64,000 bases of DNA from Diphasiastrum complanatum. Lineage: Eukaryota; Streptophyta; Lycopodiopsida; Lycopodiales; Lycopodiaceae. The stretch lies in the NCBI GenBank assembly GCA_029204225.1, contig CM055103.1, positions 44,849,970-44,913,969 of the forward strand, written 5' to 3'. Under the pieces are notes generated by a model. The model did not search any database, was not told the origin of the DNA, and saw nothing but the letters and a program-made list of their open reading frames with translations. Below are positions 13,001-25,000 of this stretch, piece after piece; position 1 is the first letter of the stretch; every line of letters starts with the position of its first letter. The position numbers and the translations under genes were made by a program.

Positions 13001-16000
13001 CCAGTAGTTAATCTTGTTCTTTGATTGTTTCTGATTCAGTAGATAATGGTAAGATTGCTCCCTGTTCTAAAACATTGATCTTCTTGAGATATAGATGGTT
13101 ACATGGCTGGTTATGCATGTAGCTGGGTATCAAAACCATTTCTCCCATTGACAGGCTGGGAAATACATGCTGAAAGCTGAGTAACGCTTCTGCTTGTAAC
13201 TGTTCTAATAAGAAGAAGTACCATAAAGAACCGTAACTATAGAAGTATAAGAAAAAGCAGAAAACCGTGTTCATAGATTCAAGGAATCCGTGAACATTTG
13301 GCGCCATTCCACAGCTCCACATACATTAAACTGCCCAAACCATTCCGATCTGTGCCACACACCCATCGCTCTCCGAACTTCCACGCCTTCATCACAGGGC
13401 ACACCATTTTCGTCTTGCCTACCGCGAACCGCACTTCTCAACCGACGCTTCACGCTCATTTCCAAGCTGAGCCACGGTTCAATCTCGACTGGCGCAAGAG
13501 CCTTTTTTCAAATCTCGACCGATGCGCTACAGTCTAATTTCAACCGATGGCCTTCAGTTAGATCTCAACCGACACATTGCATCAGATCTCAACCGACGCC
13601 ATCCTCTTAAATCTCAACCGATGGCCTTCACTTAGATCTCGACCGACGCTTCGCGTCAGATCTGAACCGACGACCCTCAATGAAATCTCGACCGACGCCT
13701 ATTCACTCAAATCTCAACCGACGGTCAGTATTAAATCTCAACCGACCGCTTCGCGTCAGATCTCGACCGACGACCTCGCGTTAGATCTCGACCGACGCCC
13801 TCGCCACAGATCTCGACCGACAGCTTCGCAACAGATCTCGACCGACGCTTTCGTGTCAGTTCTCAACCAACGACTAGTCTCAGATCTCAACCGATCCTTT
13901 GACCGTCCAGTCCATATTCACCAGCATTACAGTCACTGCGACCACTCGTAACGACCGCATTGATCTGTCGTGACCATTATGCACAGTGGCAACCGTATCC
14001 AACCGTAGCAAATACATTCACCAGCACACCCATTACTTCACTCTTTGCATTATTGCGACCCAAAACATACCGTGTTCATTCGCCACTTCTGTACACTATC
14101 CTACACGCACTCAACTGTAGTCCGCTTACCTTCCAAACGCACTCACACCTCCTCCACAATTACACCGTCAGGATCGCACTCTTTCCACCTTCCGTGCTTC
14201 ACAACGATAGCATCCAATTCCAGCTATCCCACCGACCGTTTCGACCCCTACTCACAGCAATCCAATTACGTCATTCCATCACCCGTAACAGCCCCATACA
14301 TCCGTTCCACCGTAGCCAATCGCAATCCATTGCAATTGTCCACACAACATCGCAATCCGTCAGGACCGCAATCCATTGCAAACGGTCCGGGCCGCAATCC
14401 GTTACAAACGTACAGCCCACGAACCGCCGCCAGAAACTGCAACAAGCTGCAATCCCACGGCCCTACGTCTACCCTCGGTCGCCCCTGACCGCAGCAGACC
14501 GCAATCATACGGCCTACGACCCCTTCCTCACCTCCAACCACCAATCAAGCACCCTTTCCCACATTTCGCACAACAACGTTGACGCCGCACCCAGCCGTTG
14601 CTACAGCCACAAGCCATTGAGACCGCAACCGACCGAAAAAAAAAAAAAAAAAAAAAAAACCCCACAACGGACCGCCACAACCCGTATTGCACCGCTACCA
14701 CCGCATTCTATCGTTCCACCACCTTAGCCGTATCGGCCACCATTAGTCGCATTACACTCGCATCAACCGTGGATCTGTAGCAACCGCATTCCAACACCTG
14801 TATCCACTGTAACCAGAGCCAAGTGCATATTTACACAATCCTATGATCCGAATTCTACGGAGGACTATCCACCAGAGATGGTTTCCCCATCCACCGAACA
14901 GGCTCGATTTAACAGATATTCTCGGATGAAATCTCAAGTCCAAGAGCCATCCACGAACCCATTCGATAGATGGGAACTTATGCATTATGAAGCTCCATAC
15001 GAACGACCACAATTTCATGCTACCGAATCCTCACATGCAAGAGCTCACTTAAACGGAGCTTTCGCAAATAATGTTCCACGTACTGAAAAAAGGACCCCAA
15101 AGCTTGACTTACCTAAGTAAGATCGTCTAATAGCTCCTAACACCACAGTAGGGCAAACACTAACTGATCCACCCAACCTTGCCTACTCCCTGTTATAGAG
15201 TAAGCCCCTCCTAGCCCAGTGTGAGGATTGGTAGCATGCTACTGCCAAGTGTCGGCCACGTGACACTGACGTGGCCGACTGCACGTCGGGACCCAACTGG
15301 GGGCCCTATCCTGCTGACAGGGTCCCTAGGCTGTGTTAGGCCCGCCATGGCTATGGACCGTGCTGGGGCACACTACTCACACTGTCTTGCCCTGTTGGTC
15401 ATGTACGCTGGACACGACCCTGACTGTGGTATCTGACCTATCTGTGTTCTCTAGGGTTCGGCACTGGTTACGAGCTCGTAACACTCCCTCCCCCTTAAGA
15501 ACCGTCTTGGTCCTCTAAGACAAAGTCTGGAAAAATCTTGCGAAGGACGCTGCCTCTTTCCCAAGTGCCATTCTCAACAGGCTGATCATTCCACTTAACC
15601 AGATATTCTCGGTATAGAGTATGACGAGTCTGCGTCTCTCTACTATCAAGAATCTCCTTTGGTTCATGTGGAGGTTGTTGAGGATCCAATGGGAGAACTA
15701 GAACACTGTCCCCTACCAGATTGTCTGATCTGGTTAAGGCTTTTCGTAACTGACTTACATGAAAGACTGGAAAAACCTTACTGCTGTGTGGGAGTTCTAG
15801 TTCATAGGTGACCTCGCCTAGTCTCCTACTGATGGTAAAGGGACCACAATACCTTGGAGACAACTTAGCACACACTCTTGATTTGAGGGTTTTAGAGTCA
15901 ATTGGGACTCTCAAGTAAACTTTCTCACCAGTGGAGAACTGCACATCCCGTCTGTGTGGATCTGCATAATGCCTGGCTCGATCCTGGGATTGTCTAATGC

Positions 16001-19000
16001 TACGCTTAGCATGTTCTATCATCTGGTTTAGGTCTTCTAAAAAGTTTCTGGCTGCTTCAACTTTTTCTTGTTTAAACCCTACAGCTGTGGGTGAGCGTGG
16101 CTGAAAACCGTACATCAGCATAAATGGGCTGTATCCCGTAGCTGAATGTTTGGTACTGTTGTAAGCAAACTCTAATATCGAGAGATACTCCTCCCAATTA
16201 GTCTGCTTCTTGCTGACGTATGCACGAAGCATATCCTCCAGCACTTGATTTACCCTTTCTGTTTGACCGTCCGTCTGTGGATGGTCGGTGGTACTCATAT
16301 TAAGTTTAGTATGGAGATGATGGAAAACTGCCCTCCAAAAATTTCCAGTAAACTTACTGTCCCGGTCGCTGACTATGCCGGAAGGTAGACCGTACAATTT
16401 AAATAGGCCGTCTACAAACAACCTCGCTAACTCTGGAGCTCTAACGGTTGTTTTGGTTGGAATAAAATGAGCCATTTTGGTCAGACGGTCAACTGTGACC
16501 CATATAGCGTCATTACCCTTTTGGGTTTTAGGCAGGCCTACTATAAAATCCATGGAGATACTCTCCCATTTACCAGCTGGTATTTCTAAGGGATGCAACA
16601 ACCCTCCTGCCTTTAAACGCTCTGCTTTATTTACTTGACATTTCTGGCAACTGGTTACATATTGGTGGACGTCCTTTTTCATACTGGGCCAGAAAAATTG
16701 CCTACGAAGAAGCTCATAGGTCTTCTGTATGCCTGGGTGTCCCGCGCTAGGATTGTCATGACATTCATATAGGACCTGCTGCCTATAATCCTTTGAATTG
16801 GGGACACATACTCTATCTCTATAGAGCAAGTACTCATCCTGAATGGAATACTGTTTCCATTTGAATCCTTGAGTCAACTGACCCTCAACCACTGGGGTTT
16901 GCTTGGGTAATACAGGCTCAGAATCCTCAACGTCATCTGACGACGTATACTCGGACTCATCGTCATCCTCAACGGAAGCTGCCGTATTCTTGGATGAACT
17001 GGCACCAGCCCCGGGAACTGGTTCTGGAGTCTGTAACTGTCTGCTTTGGACTGAGTTCCAGATAGTAGAGAAGAATGCATCATGCTGGCATTTCCCTCTC
17101 AAGGACTCGAGTAACTCATTACGAATCTGAGTAAAACTCAGTTCGTTTATCATAGGCATTCTGCTAAGGGCATCTGCTACTGTATTGAATTTTCCACGTC
17201 TATATCTGATAGACATGTCAAACTCTTGCATCAACTCTGCCCAACGAGCTTTCCGACCTCTAAGCTCAGGTTGATTGCAAAGGTATCTGAGACTCTCGTG
17301 GTCTGTCAGGACCTCAAAGTTGGCACCATACAAATAATGCCTCCAAGTCTTAAGGGCATGGACTATAGAAAAGAGTTCCTTTTCATAGGCACTGTACCTA
17401 GTCTGAGCTGGCTCGAGTTTTTTACTCTCGAACGCAACTGGTCGTCCACCCTGAGTTAGCACAGCACCTACTGCAAAGTCGCTAGCATCTGTTTCGACCA
17501 CAAATGGCTGATTGGGGTCGACGACTTTTAAAACTGGTGCTGTAGCTAAGGCTGTTTTGAGAGCATCAAAGCCCTCCTGTTGTGCGGACTCCCAAATGAA
17601 CTCCTTTCTCTTCCCCTTAAGAAGATTTGTCATAGGGACTGCTATCTGAGCATATTCCTTGACAAATCGTCTGTAATATCCCGCTAGACCAAGAAAGATC
17701 TGAAGTTCCAAAATATTTTGAGGTCTCAGCCAACTGAGTATGGCTTTAACTTTATTTGGGTCCATCTTAATCCCATCTGAAGAGATAATGTGACCCAAAT
17801 ATGCTACTTCTTCAACGAAGAATTCACACTTGGATTGTTTAGCATAAAGCTTATGCTTTCTGAGCAGTCGAAACACCTTTCTGAGGTGTTTTAGATGCTC
17901 CTTCCTCGTTTTGCTGTAGACGAGGATGTCATCTAAAAATACGACTACAAACTTACCCAAGTATGGTCTGAGGACACTGTTCATCAAGGTCATAAAGGTA
18001 GCTGGAGCATTTGTGAGCCCAAATGGCATCACCTTAAACTCATAATGACCGTGACGAGTTCTAAAAGCTGTTTTCAAGACATCTTCCGATTTTATACGGA
18101 CCTGATGATATCCCGATCTGAGGTCTATTTTGCTGAAAAACTTAGCCCCGTCAAGTTGATCAAACAACTCGTCTGCCTGAGGCATAGGGTATTTATTCTT
18201 AATTGTGACTTTATTGAGGGCTCTGTAATCTACACAAAGACGCATAGACCCCTCTTTCTTTTTCACCAATAGGACTGGTGAGGCCCATGGTGAACTACTG
18301 GTCTGGATTTGGCCTTTCCCAAGATAGTCTGTTAACTGCCTAGTTATTTCTTCATCCTCTGTTCGGCTGACCCGATACGGAGGTTTAGAAACAGGTGCTG
18401 TACCTGGTACTAGGTTTATTACATGATCTACCTCTCTGCTAGGTGGTAAACCATGTGGCAAATCTTCAGGAAAAACATCTTTAAATTTAGACAATAAAGT
18501 TTCTAATTTACTGATTTTCTGCTGAATAGAACTGGAAATAGAAACTTCAGGAATAAACTGAAAGTCACATAAGAATACCTGATGGTCTTCGTCTCCGATT
18601 AGCTGACAGAGCTCTGAACTGCAGACCATAGGGCTGTTGGGAACATCATGCTCCCCATGCAACTGGATCTCTCGGCCTTTATGCTGAAAGCTGAGGGTGT
18701 TCTCCTGATAGTTTCTGTGGAGGGAAGGTCCTAAACTGTAGAGCCAATCTCTCCCGAGAACAATGTCTGTTCGATCCAGGTGCATTATCTGAAAGTTTAT
18801 TTCATCTTGGTACCCCTGAATACCAAGATTTAACTTACCTACCATAGTTTCCCATATTTTTTTATCTTCACCCTTAGCTAATGAAACTATGTACCTATGC
18901 TGACTAGGTACTTCTGGTAGTTTAAGCTTTTTAACCAGGGTGTGGTTGATGAAATTATGGGTTGCCCCATCATCAACCATGATGACTCTTACTGACTGGT

Positions 19001-22000
19001 TACCAACTTTCCCATGCATACGTACTAGGTCATGCGGCCCAAAGCTGAAGGGTCTCGCTAGCATTGCAGAGGTCAGCTGGCAACAGTGTTCATGATCTTC
19101 ATGATACACTTTGATCTCGGAAGCTGCCGAGTCACTGGGGAAACATACAGTCTGAACAAGATGAACTTGTTTTTTATCTTTCTTATCTTTTTTAGTGAAA
19201 GGCCCCTTGGGACACTGTCTGACTATGTGTCCCTTGCCCATACACACAAAGCACAAACGTTCTTGTTTGGCTTTCTCAAAATCATCTGGTTTTAAGGGCT
19301 GTATGAGTGAAGGGCGTTTCTGAGGAGCTTCACTTTTAAATTTGTCTTCTTTCTTTCTTTTTAAAAATTTCTTTTTAAATTGAAAGTCTTTCTGAGAAGG
19401 CTGCTCAGAAAGTGGCTGTTGTCTCGCCTTCTTTCTACCCACTGAATCATCATAGATTTGAGCATATCTGAGAGCTTGCTCAAGGGTAGTAGGCGAGTTT
19501 CTCTGGACCTCTACTTTATATTCATCTTTGAGGCCACGGACAAATCCCCTGATTTTCTGATAGTCATCCATATTTTTAATCTTTAAAATTGCTTCTCGAT
19601 ACTGCGAGATATATTGGATGAGGGATTTATCCATTACTGTTCTTTCCCAGGCTTCCCAGGCTCTATCCAGTTCATTTTCTGGTAGAAATTCTCTTAGGAA
19701 AGCTTCTTCCATGACCGGAGAGTCTGCCCAGTCTCCTGGAGATTTAACCACCACTTATAGGCCATAGGCCCTAAAGAAAGACTGGCCTCAATCGCTTGCA
19801 AATGGTCAGGGGTCTGTTTAAGAGCATGAATGTTCTTCCATGTGCTGAGGAAGGTTTGTAGAATATCTGCATTTCTATCCTTCTCTTCCCCATTAAAAGT
19901 AGGAGGTTTTAAATCTTTAAAAACAGTGGGGTGAGACCGTAAAGTCTCACCCAAAACTGATGGAAGTGGAGAAGGGGATAACTGAGAAGTGGAGGGAAGG
20001 CTTCCTTTCGCGGAACTCAAAATCAAGCTTTTGAGTTCAGCGAACGAGTTGTCCACACTGGACTTGAAATTGGCTAATGCCAACTTCAGTTCATCCACTT
20101 CTGTTACCAATTGGAGAAACTGCTCCTTGGTAACCAGTTCGTCGAGTTCTTCGGCGAACTGTTCCTGTTCTTCCACTTCCATGGGTTCCTTCTCTTTTCT
20201 GTAAGCCAAGGCTTCTGTTTCAAGTTCGTCGAAGCCTCTCTCCTGGGGTTGATCAGGTCCCTGAGGAGTGGTCATCTTCGGAACTGAAAGAGAGTTACCT
20301 TAACTTTTGAAGGAAAAAAAGTCTAAAAGACTAATTTACAACTGTACAAGGGAAAGGAAAGATGACTTAGCTGTTTCTGAGGACTGTACTTCCAAAGAAA
20401 GAATGAAGAGGAACCCTTTCAGCTCTTTTTCCCAAGATTTCAGACCTGCTGTCCCGAAAAATGCCAGTTTGAAGCTTCAAAACGGTGCCAAATTTCCCGG
20501 TTCTCTGAGGATAGTAGCTCGCTGGTCTGATTGCAACCCAACTGGCTCATTTACTTCTGGTATCATTTACTTCTGATTTGAGACCCAAAAAGTATTTCAA
20601 TTTCTGATTTTGGTGTCTCCCTACCCTCGCTGGCTGGACAGCCACCTGTCTGGCCCAATTTTCTAAAATTTAAGGCCCAAAACTTGCTTGAAACTCTGAT
20701 CTGACTTCAAGTAGTAGGTCGCTGGTCTGTGGCAATCTAGTTTGATGTTCAAACTACTGAAAATTCTCAAAAACAGTGATGAAAAACCAATTTTTCACCT
20801 CCCTGTCCAGCGCTGGCCCTGCTAAGAAAATTTGCTTGAAAACCCCTCAAACTTCCTTGGATTTCTCTGAAATTTCAGAGGTAGATGTCTGATCCCACAG
20901 CGATGGACCTGCTCGCTGGTTTCTACTCTAAATCCTTTCTAAAGTCTCCTATCAGATGTCTGAAATCTGATATAGATTGCTGCCTTTCCAGCGATTTACC
21001 TACAGAAGGAATTCTACTTCCTTCAACTGTAAATTCTCAGTGAATTTCAAGGGTTTGAAGGCTGCACCTACAACGATTCTCCTCCTCTAATCTTTTCTGA
21101 GAACCTGAGAAACACTTCCTATCTTCTGATAGCTTTCTCTACTGCTGCTCCTGAACTCCCTCGGATGGAGATGGCTCTGATACCAGTGTAATAGCTCCTA
21201 ACACCACAGTAGGGCAAACACTAACTGATCAACCCAACCTTGCCTACTCCCTGTTATAGAGTAAGCCCCTCCTAGCCCAGTGTGAGGATTGGTAGCATGC
21301 TACTGCCAAGTGTCGGCCACGTGACACTGACGTGGCCGACTGCACGTCGGGACCCAACTGGGGGCCCTATCCTGCTGACAGGGTCCCTAGGCTGTGTTAG
21401 GCCCGCCATGGCTATGGACCGTGCTGGGGCACACTACTCACACTGTCTTGCCCTGTTGGTCATGTACGCTGGACACGACCCTGACTGTGGTATCTGACCT
21501 ATCTGTGTTCTCTAGGGTTCGGCACTGGTTACGAGCTCGTAACAGATGGCAACACTGATCCTCAAAGATTTTTTCAAGCCTTTGAGAATGCATGTGATGT
21601 CTATGGCGAAACATCACCAGACGCCATGATTCAACTGTTCTTGATGACCATGATCGATCGAGCACGAGAATGGTTTTTTAACCTTGATCGTGAAGATAAA
21701 CGTGACTAGTCACTCTTGAAGGAGGCCTTTATCAAACGCTTCAAGCCATTTCGCTTGATAGAAAGTCCTTTTGTCAAACTAAGTAATATCAAAATGACAA
21801 AAGACGAAAAAGTACGTGACTACAATGGTTATTGCACTGATTTACTAAAAGTACATGACACTCCCGCTACTTAAACATTTTATGCTCATCATTTGGTTCC
21901 TCGTTGGACTCCCACGATCGATAAGATGTGAACTTCGTTCCAATGATGAATATACATCATTGAAACAAGCCATGTCTGATGCCATTCGGGAAGAAGACGA

Positions 22001-25000
22001 GGGCTCAGATGTTGATGAACTACGAGAACGGAGAGCACATCGTGCTGTCCAAGAAGCTAGCCCAAACGATGACACTCGAGAACAATTATGGAAGACACAG
22101 ATGGAGTTGCTTAACCAGCAACACCAACAACAGATGGAGAAACTCACGAAAGAGTTTCAGAACACTCTTAAGTCTATCCAGAGTTCGATGTCGGGTCAAC
22201 TACCCACTGGCCAAAGCCACCATAGACGAGAGAACACGTGGTGCCGTCACTGCCGAGGTGCACACACTGGCAATGAGTGCCCTTCATACCAACTGATCCC
22301 AGATACTTTCTTGATCAAATGTGAAATCTGCGACTTTATGGGCCATACTTCTCTTTATTGCTATTATAACCCGAGGAACCAGCCTCACAACCAGTCAGGA
22401 GGACATTATCAACCTCCTAGGCAACCATTTGTTTCACAGCACCACCACACGACTTATCAACCATGAAACAACCAGGTCCATATACAAGAGTTGCCCAGAC
22501 AACCTAGACATAACCCTCAACCACAGCTGGCGCTCTTAGGACCACCACCAAGAGGACAACAAGATCTAGGAGCACAAAAACATAGACATCCTCCACGGGA
22601 CCCATGAGCAACCGCTGTTTTATTTGTGGCGAAACAGGACATTTCATGGTTGACTGTAAAGTTAAAAACCAATACCATGCGGAATGTCCCGACTGTGTAT
22701 GTAAACACAGTTTCAAGGATTGTCCTAAACAACCTAGCAGGATTCTCCTAGCACGTCAGATCTCATCTGAACCTGTTAGAGTTCTTACTAGAGCACAACG
22801 CCAACAACAAGAACAGCAGCAACACCATGGAAAATCAGCTGACCTACATGGAAGCCATTTGACGGCCTCCACATTACCAAAAGACTACCCGGACCCAAAA
22901 GTCGAACAAAGGCAATACAACGAATTTCGAGATGAATTTTTGCGAGAGGAAGAACATACGGAAAGTTCGTTATCAGCTCATATCCCCGAAAAGGAGCAAT
23001 CCCTACAGGGACTTGAAGTATTTTCTAACCTCCTGCAAGCTCAACTCACTATGCCGTTCCATAGTGCAATCTTCACCGGACTTCAACGCTATATCCATCG
23101 TAGTTTTCAGCTGCCTCCTATTCCTGATGAACAGCGAAAACCAGAAGACATTTCCAAAATTCCTCAGATTCACAATTTTATTTTATTTTTACCTCTCGTT
23201 TTGCATGCCTTGTTTTATGTCCTTTCTATGCATTTTCCCTTCCTGTACATACTCATGGGTCATGAATGTCCTTGATCACCAAATGATAGGCTACACCATA
23301 GGAACTGATTCTCACACTTTAGCCACCTCATCTCTGTGTCTAATTGGTATCTCAGGCATACAACCATTCATGGGGATACACTCTTCTCACAAGAACTTCT
23401 ACTCTGTACCATAGTCATATTTTCCCCTTGAAGTTCGTCACTTGCATACAACAGATCCATTCCTTCATATTGAGGTTTTGACAAATCTCAACCGACGGGA
23501 TCCACTTTAATTTCAACCGACGGGATCCACTTCAATCTCAACTGACGGGATCCACTTCAATCTCGATCGACAGGATTCACTTCAATCTCAACCGACGGGA
23601 TCCACTTCAATGTCAACCAACGAGATCCACTTCAATCTCGACCGACGGACTTTCATAAGATCTCGACCGACATGACTTCATTAAAATCTCGACCGACGCT
23701 ACAGACACGTCCCATCGCGCCCGTGCCCACCTAAAGGCGTCCATAAATGCCATCACTTCGACCACATTCGCACCTCAGCGAAGTGCGAACTCTGGAGCTC
23801 CCTGGCGACGATCCTCTGGTGATTTTCAGACTCTCCTACACGATCCTGGCGCTCTCTCATCCGGTGCATCCGTCAGTGCTTCTACACCATCTCCACCCAG
23901 TTTCAGCCATCCTCGTGTGTTTGTCATTGAGAGCGCCATCACAAACCGTTGCCAACCCTAATATCGCCAGTGGAGAACAAAGCATTTGATACATTTCGCA
24001 TGCTGAGGGGTAGTGTCACGCAAGCATTCCAAACGCTTCCGTTACACTATTGAGCATCAACTTTTAATCTTCCACACTTTTCATCCTCTCCAAACAACCA
24101 TCTTAACCTTTTCTGCTTAGTCACAACCATATACCCACATCTTCTTCGATTACCACACATCCTCCATACCCTTCCATCCACAACACCTCCACTTTCACAC
24201 ACCCTCCTTCCCATCCTCAGTTTCTCACAGTCCATTCCTTTTCCTTCCATCTCAGCCGACGCCTTTTCCACTCCCTCTCAGCCGACGCATCTTCCTTCCA
24301 TCTCAGCCAACGCATCTTCCTTCCATCTCAGCCGACGCATTTTCCTTCCATCTCAGCCGACGCCTTTTCCACTCCATCTCAGTCGACGCATCTTCCTTCC
24401 ATCTCAGCCGACGCCTTCCATCTCAGCCGACGCATCTTCCTTCCATCTCAGCCGACGCCTTTTCCACTCCATCTCAGCCGACGCATTTTCCCTCCATCTC
24501 AGCCGACGCATTTTCATTCCATCTCAACCAACGCATTTTCATTCCATCTCAGCCGACGCATTTTCATTCCATCTCAGCCGACGCCTTTTCCACTCCATCT
24601 CAGCCGACGCATCTTCCTTCCATCTCAGCCGACGCCTGTTCCACTCCATCTCAGCCGACGCCTTTTCCCTCCATCTCAGCCGACACCTTTTCCCTCCATC
24701 TCAGCCGACGCATTTTCCCTCCATCTCAGCCAACGCATTTTCCTTCCATCTCAGTCGACGCATTTTCATTCCATCTCAGCCGACACCTTTTCCTTCCATC
24801 TCAGCCGACGCCCTCTGCTCCCATTTCCACCCACCCTTTTTCCAGATTATTTGTTTCTCTCTTTTTCCAATTTCTTCATTATGTCTACCAACCCTGCCTC
24901 CAGCTCTGATGACCCCGCAACCAATAAGCTCGACATCCACTTATCCACATTGGACATTACAGAAATGCAACACTGGTACCAACAGGCAACACCTTTCCTT

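Larger units (their letters stand above)
15126..21544 (-). mobile_element. Young Ty3/gypsy chromodomain retrotransposon (nested)
   Basis: LTRs 15126-15483 and 21187-21544 are both 358 bp and differ at two positions that I could find. Target duplication is GATCG (15121-15125) versus GATGG (21545-21549). The primer-binding site is next to the upstream LTR and a polypurine tract is next to the downstream one. Between are a gag frame (20275-19694) and a gag-pol frame (19754-15495) with all enzymatic domains in the order PR-RT-RNase H-IN-chromodomain, the order of Ty3 chromoviruses. The only obvious lesion is one single-base frame change in gag. It is inserted in the N1 gag gene. Confidence 0.95.

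Noticed and set aside
13486-13905. CRISPR-like look of regular repeats with variable spacers
   Set aside because: Units are 24-26 bp with the 'spacers' themselves related and diverged, in a plant retroelement leader; a minisatellite, not a CRISPR array.
13290-14780. Stop-poor frames up to 255 codons
   Set aside because: They follow the minisatellite and low-complexity leader, change frame freely and match no domain; treated as non-coding leader.
16874-19295. Plus-strand frames of 70-80 codons inside the chromovirus
   Set aside because: Antisense shadows of the 1419-codon pol frame.
19694-19754. Programmed gag-pol frameshift in the chromovirus
   Set aside because: The overlap lies inside the capsid domain, before the zinc knuckle and far from the protease, so an indel is the simpler reading.
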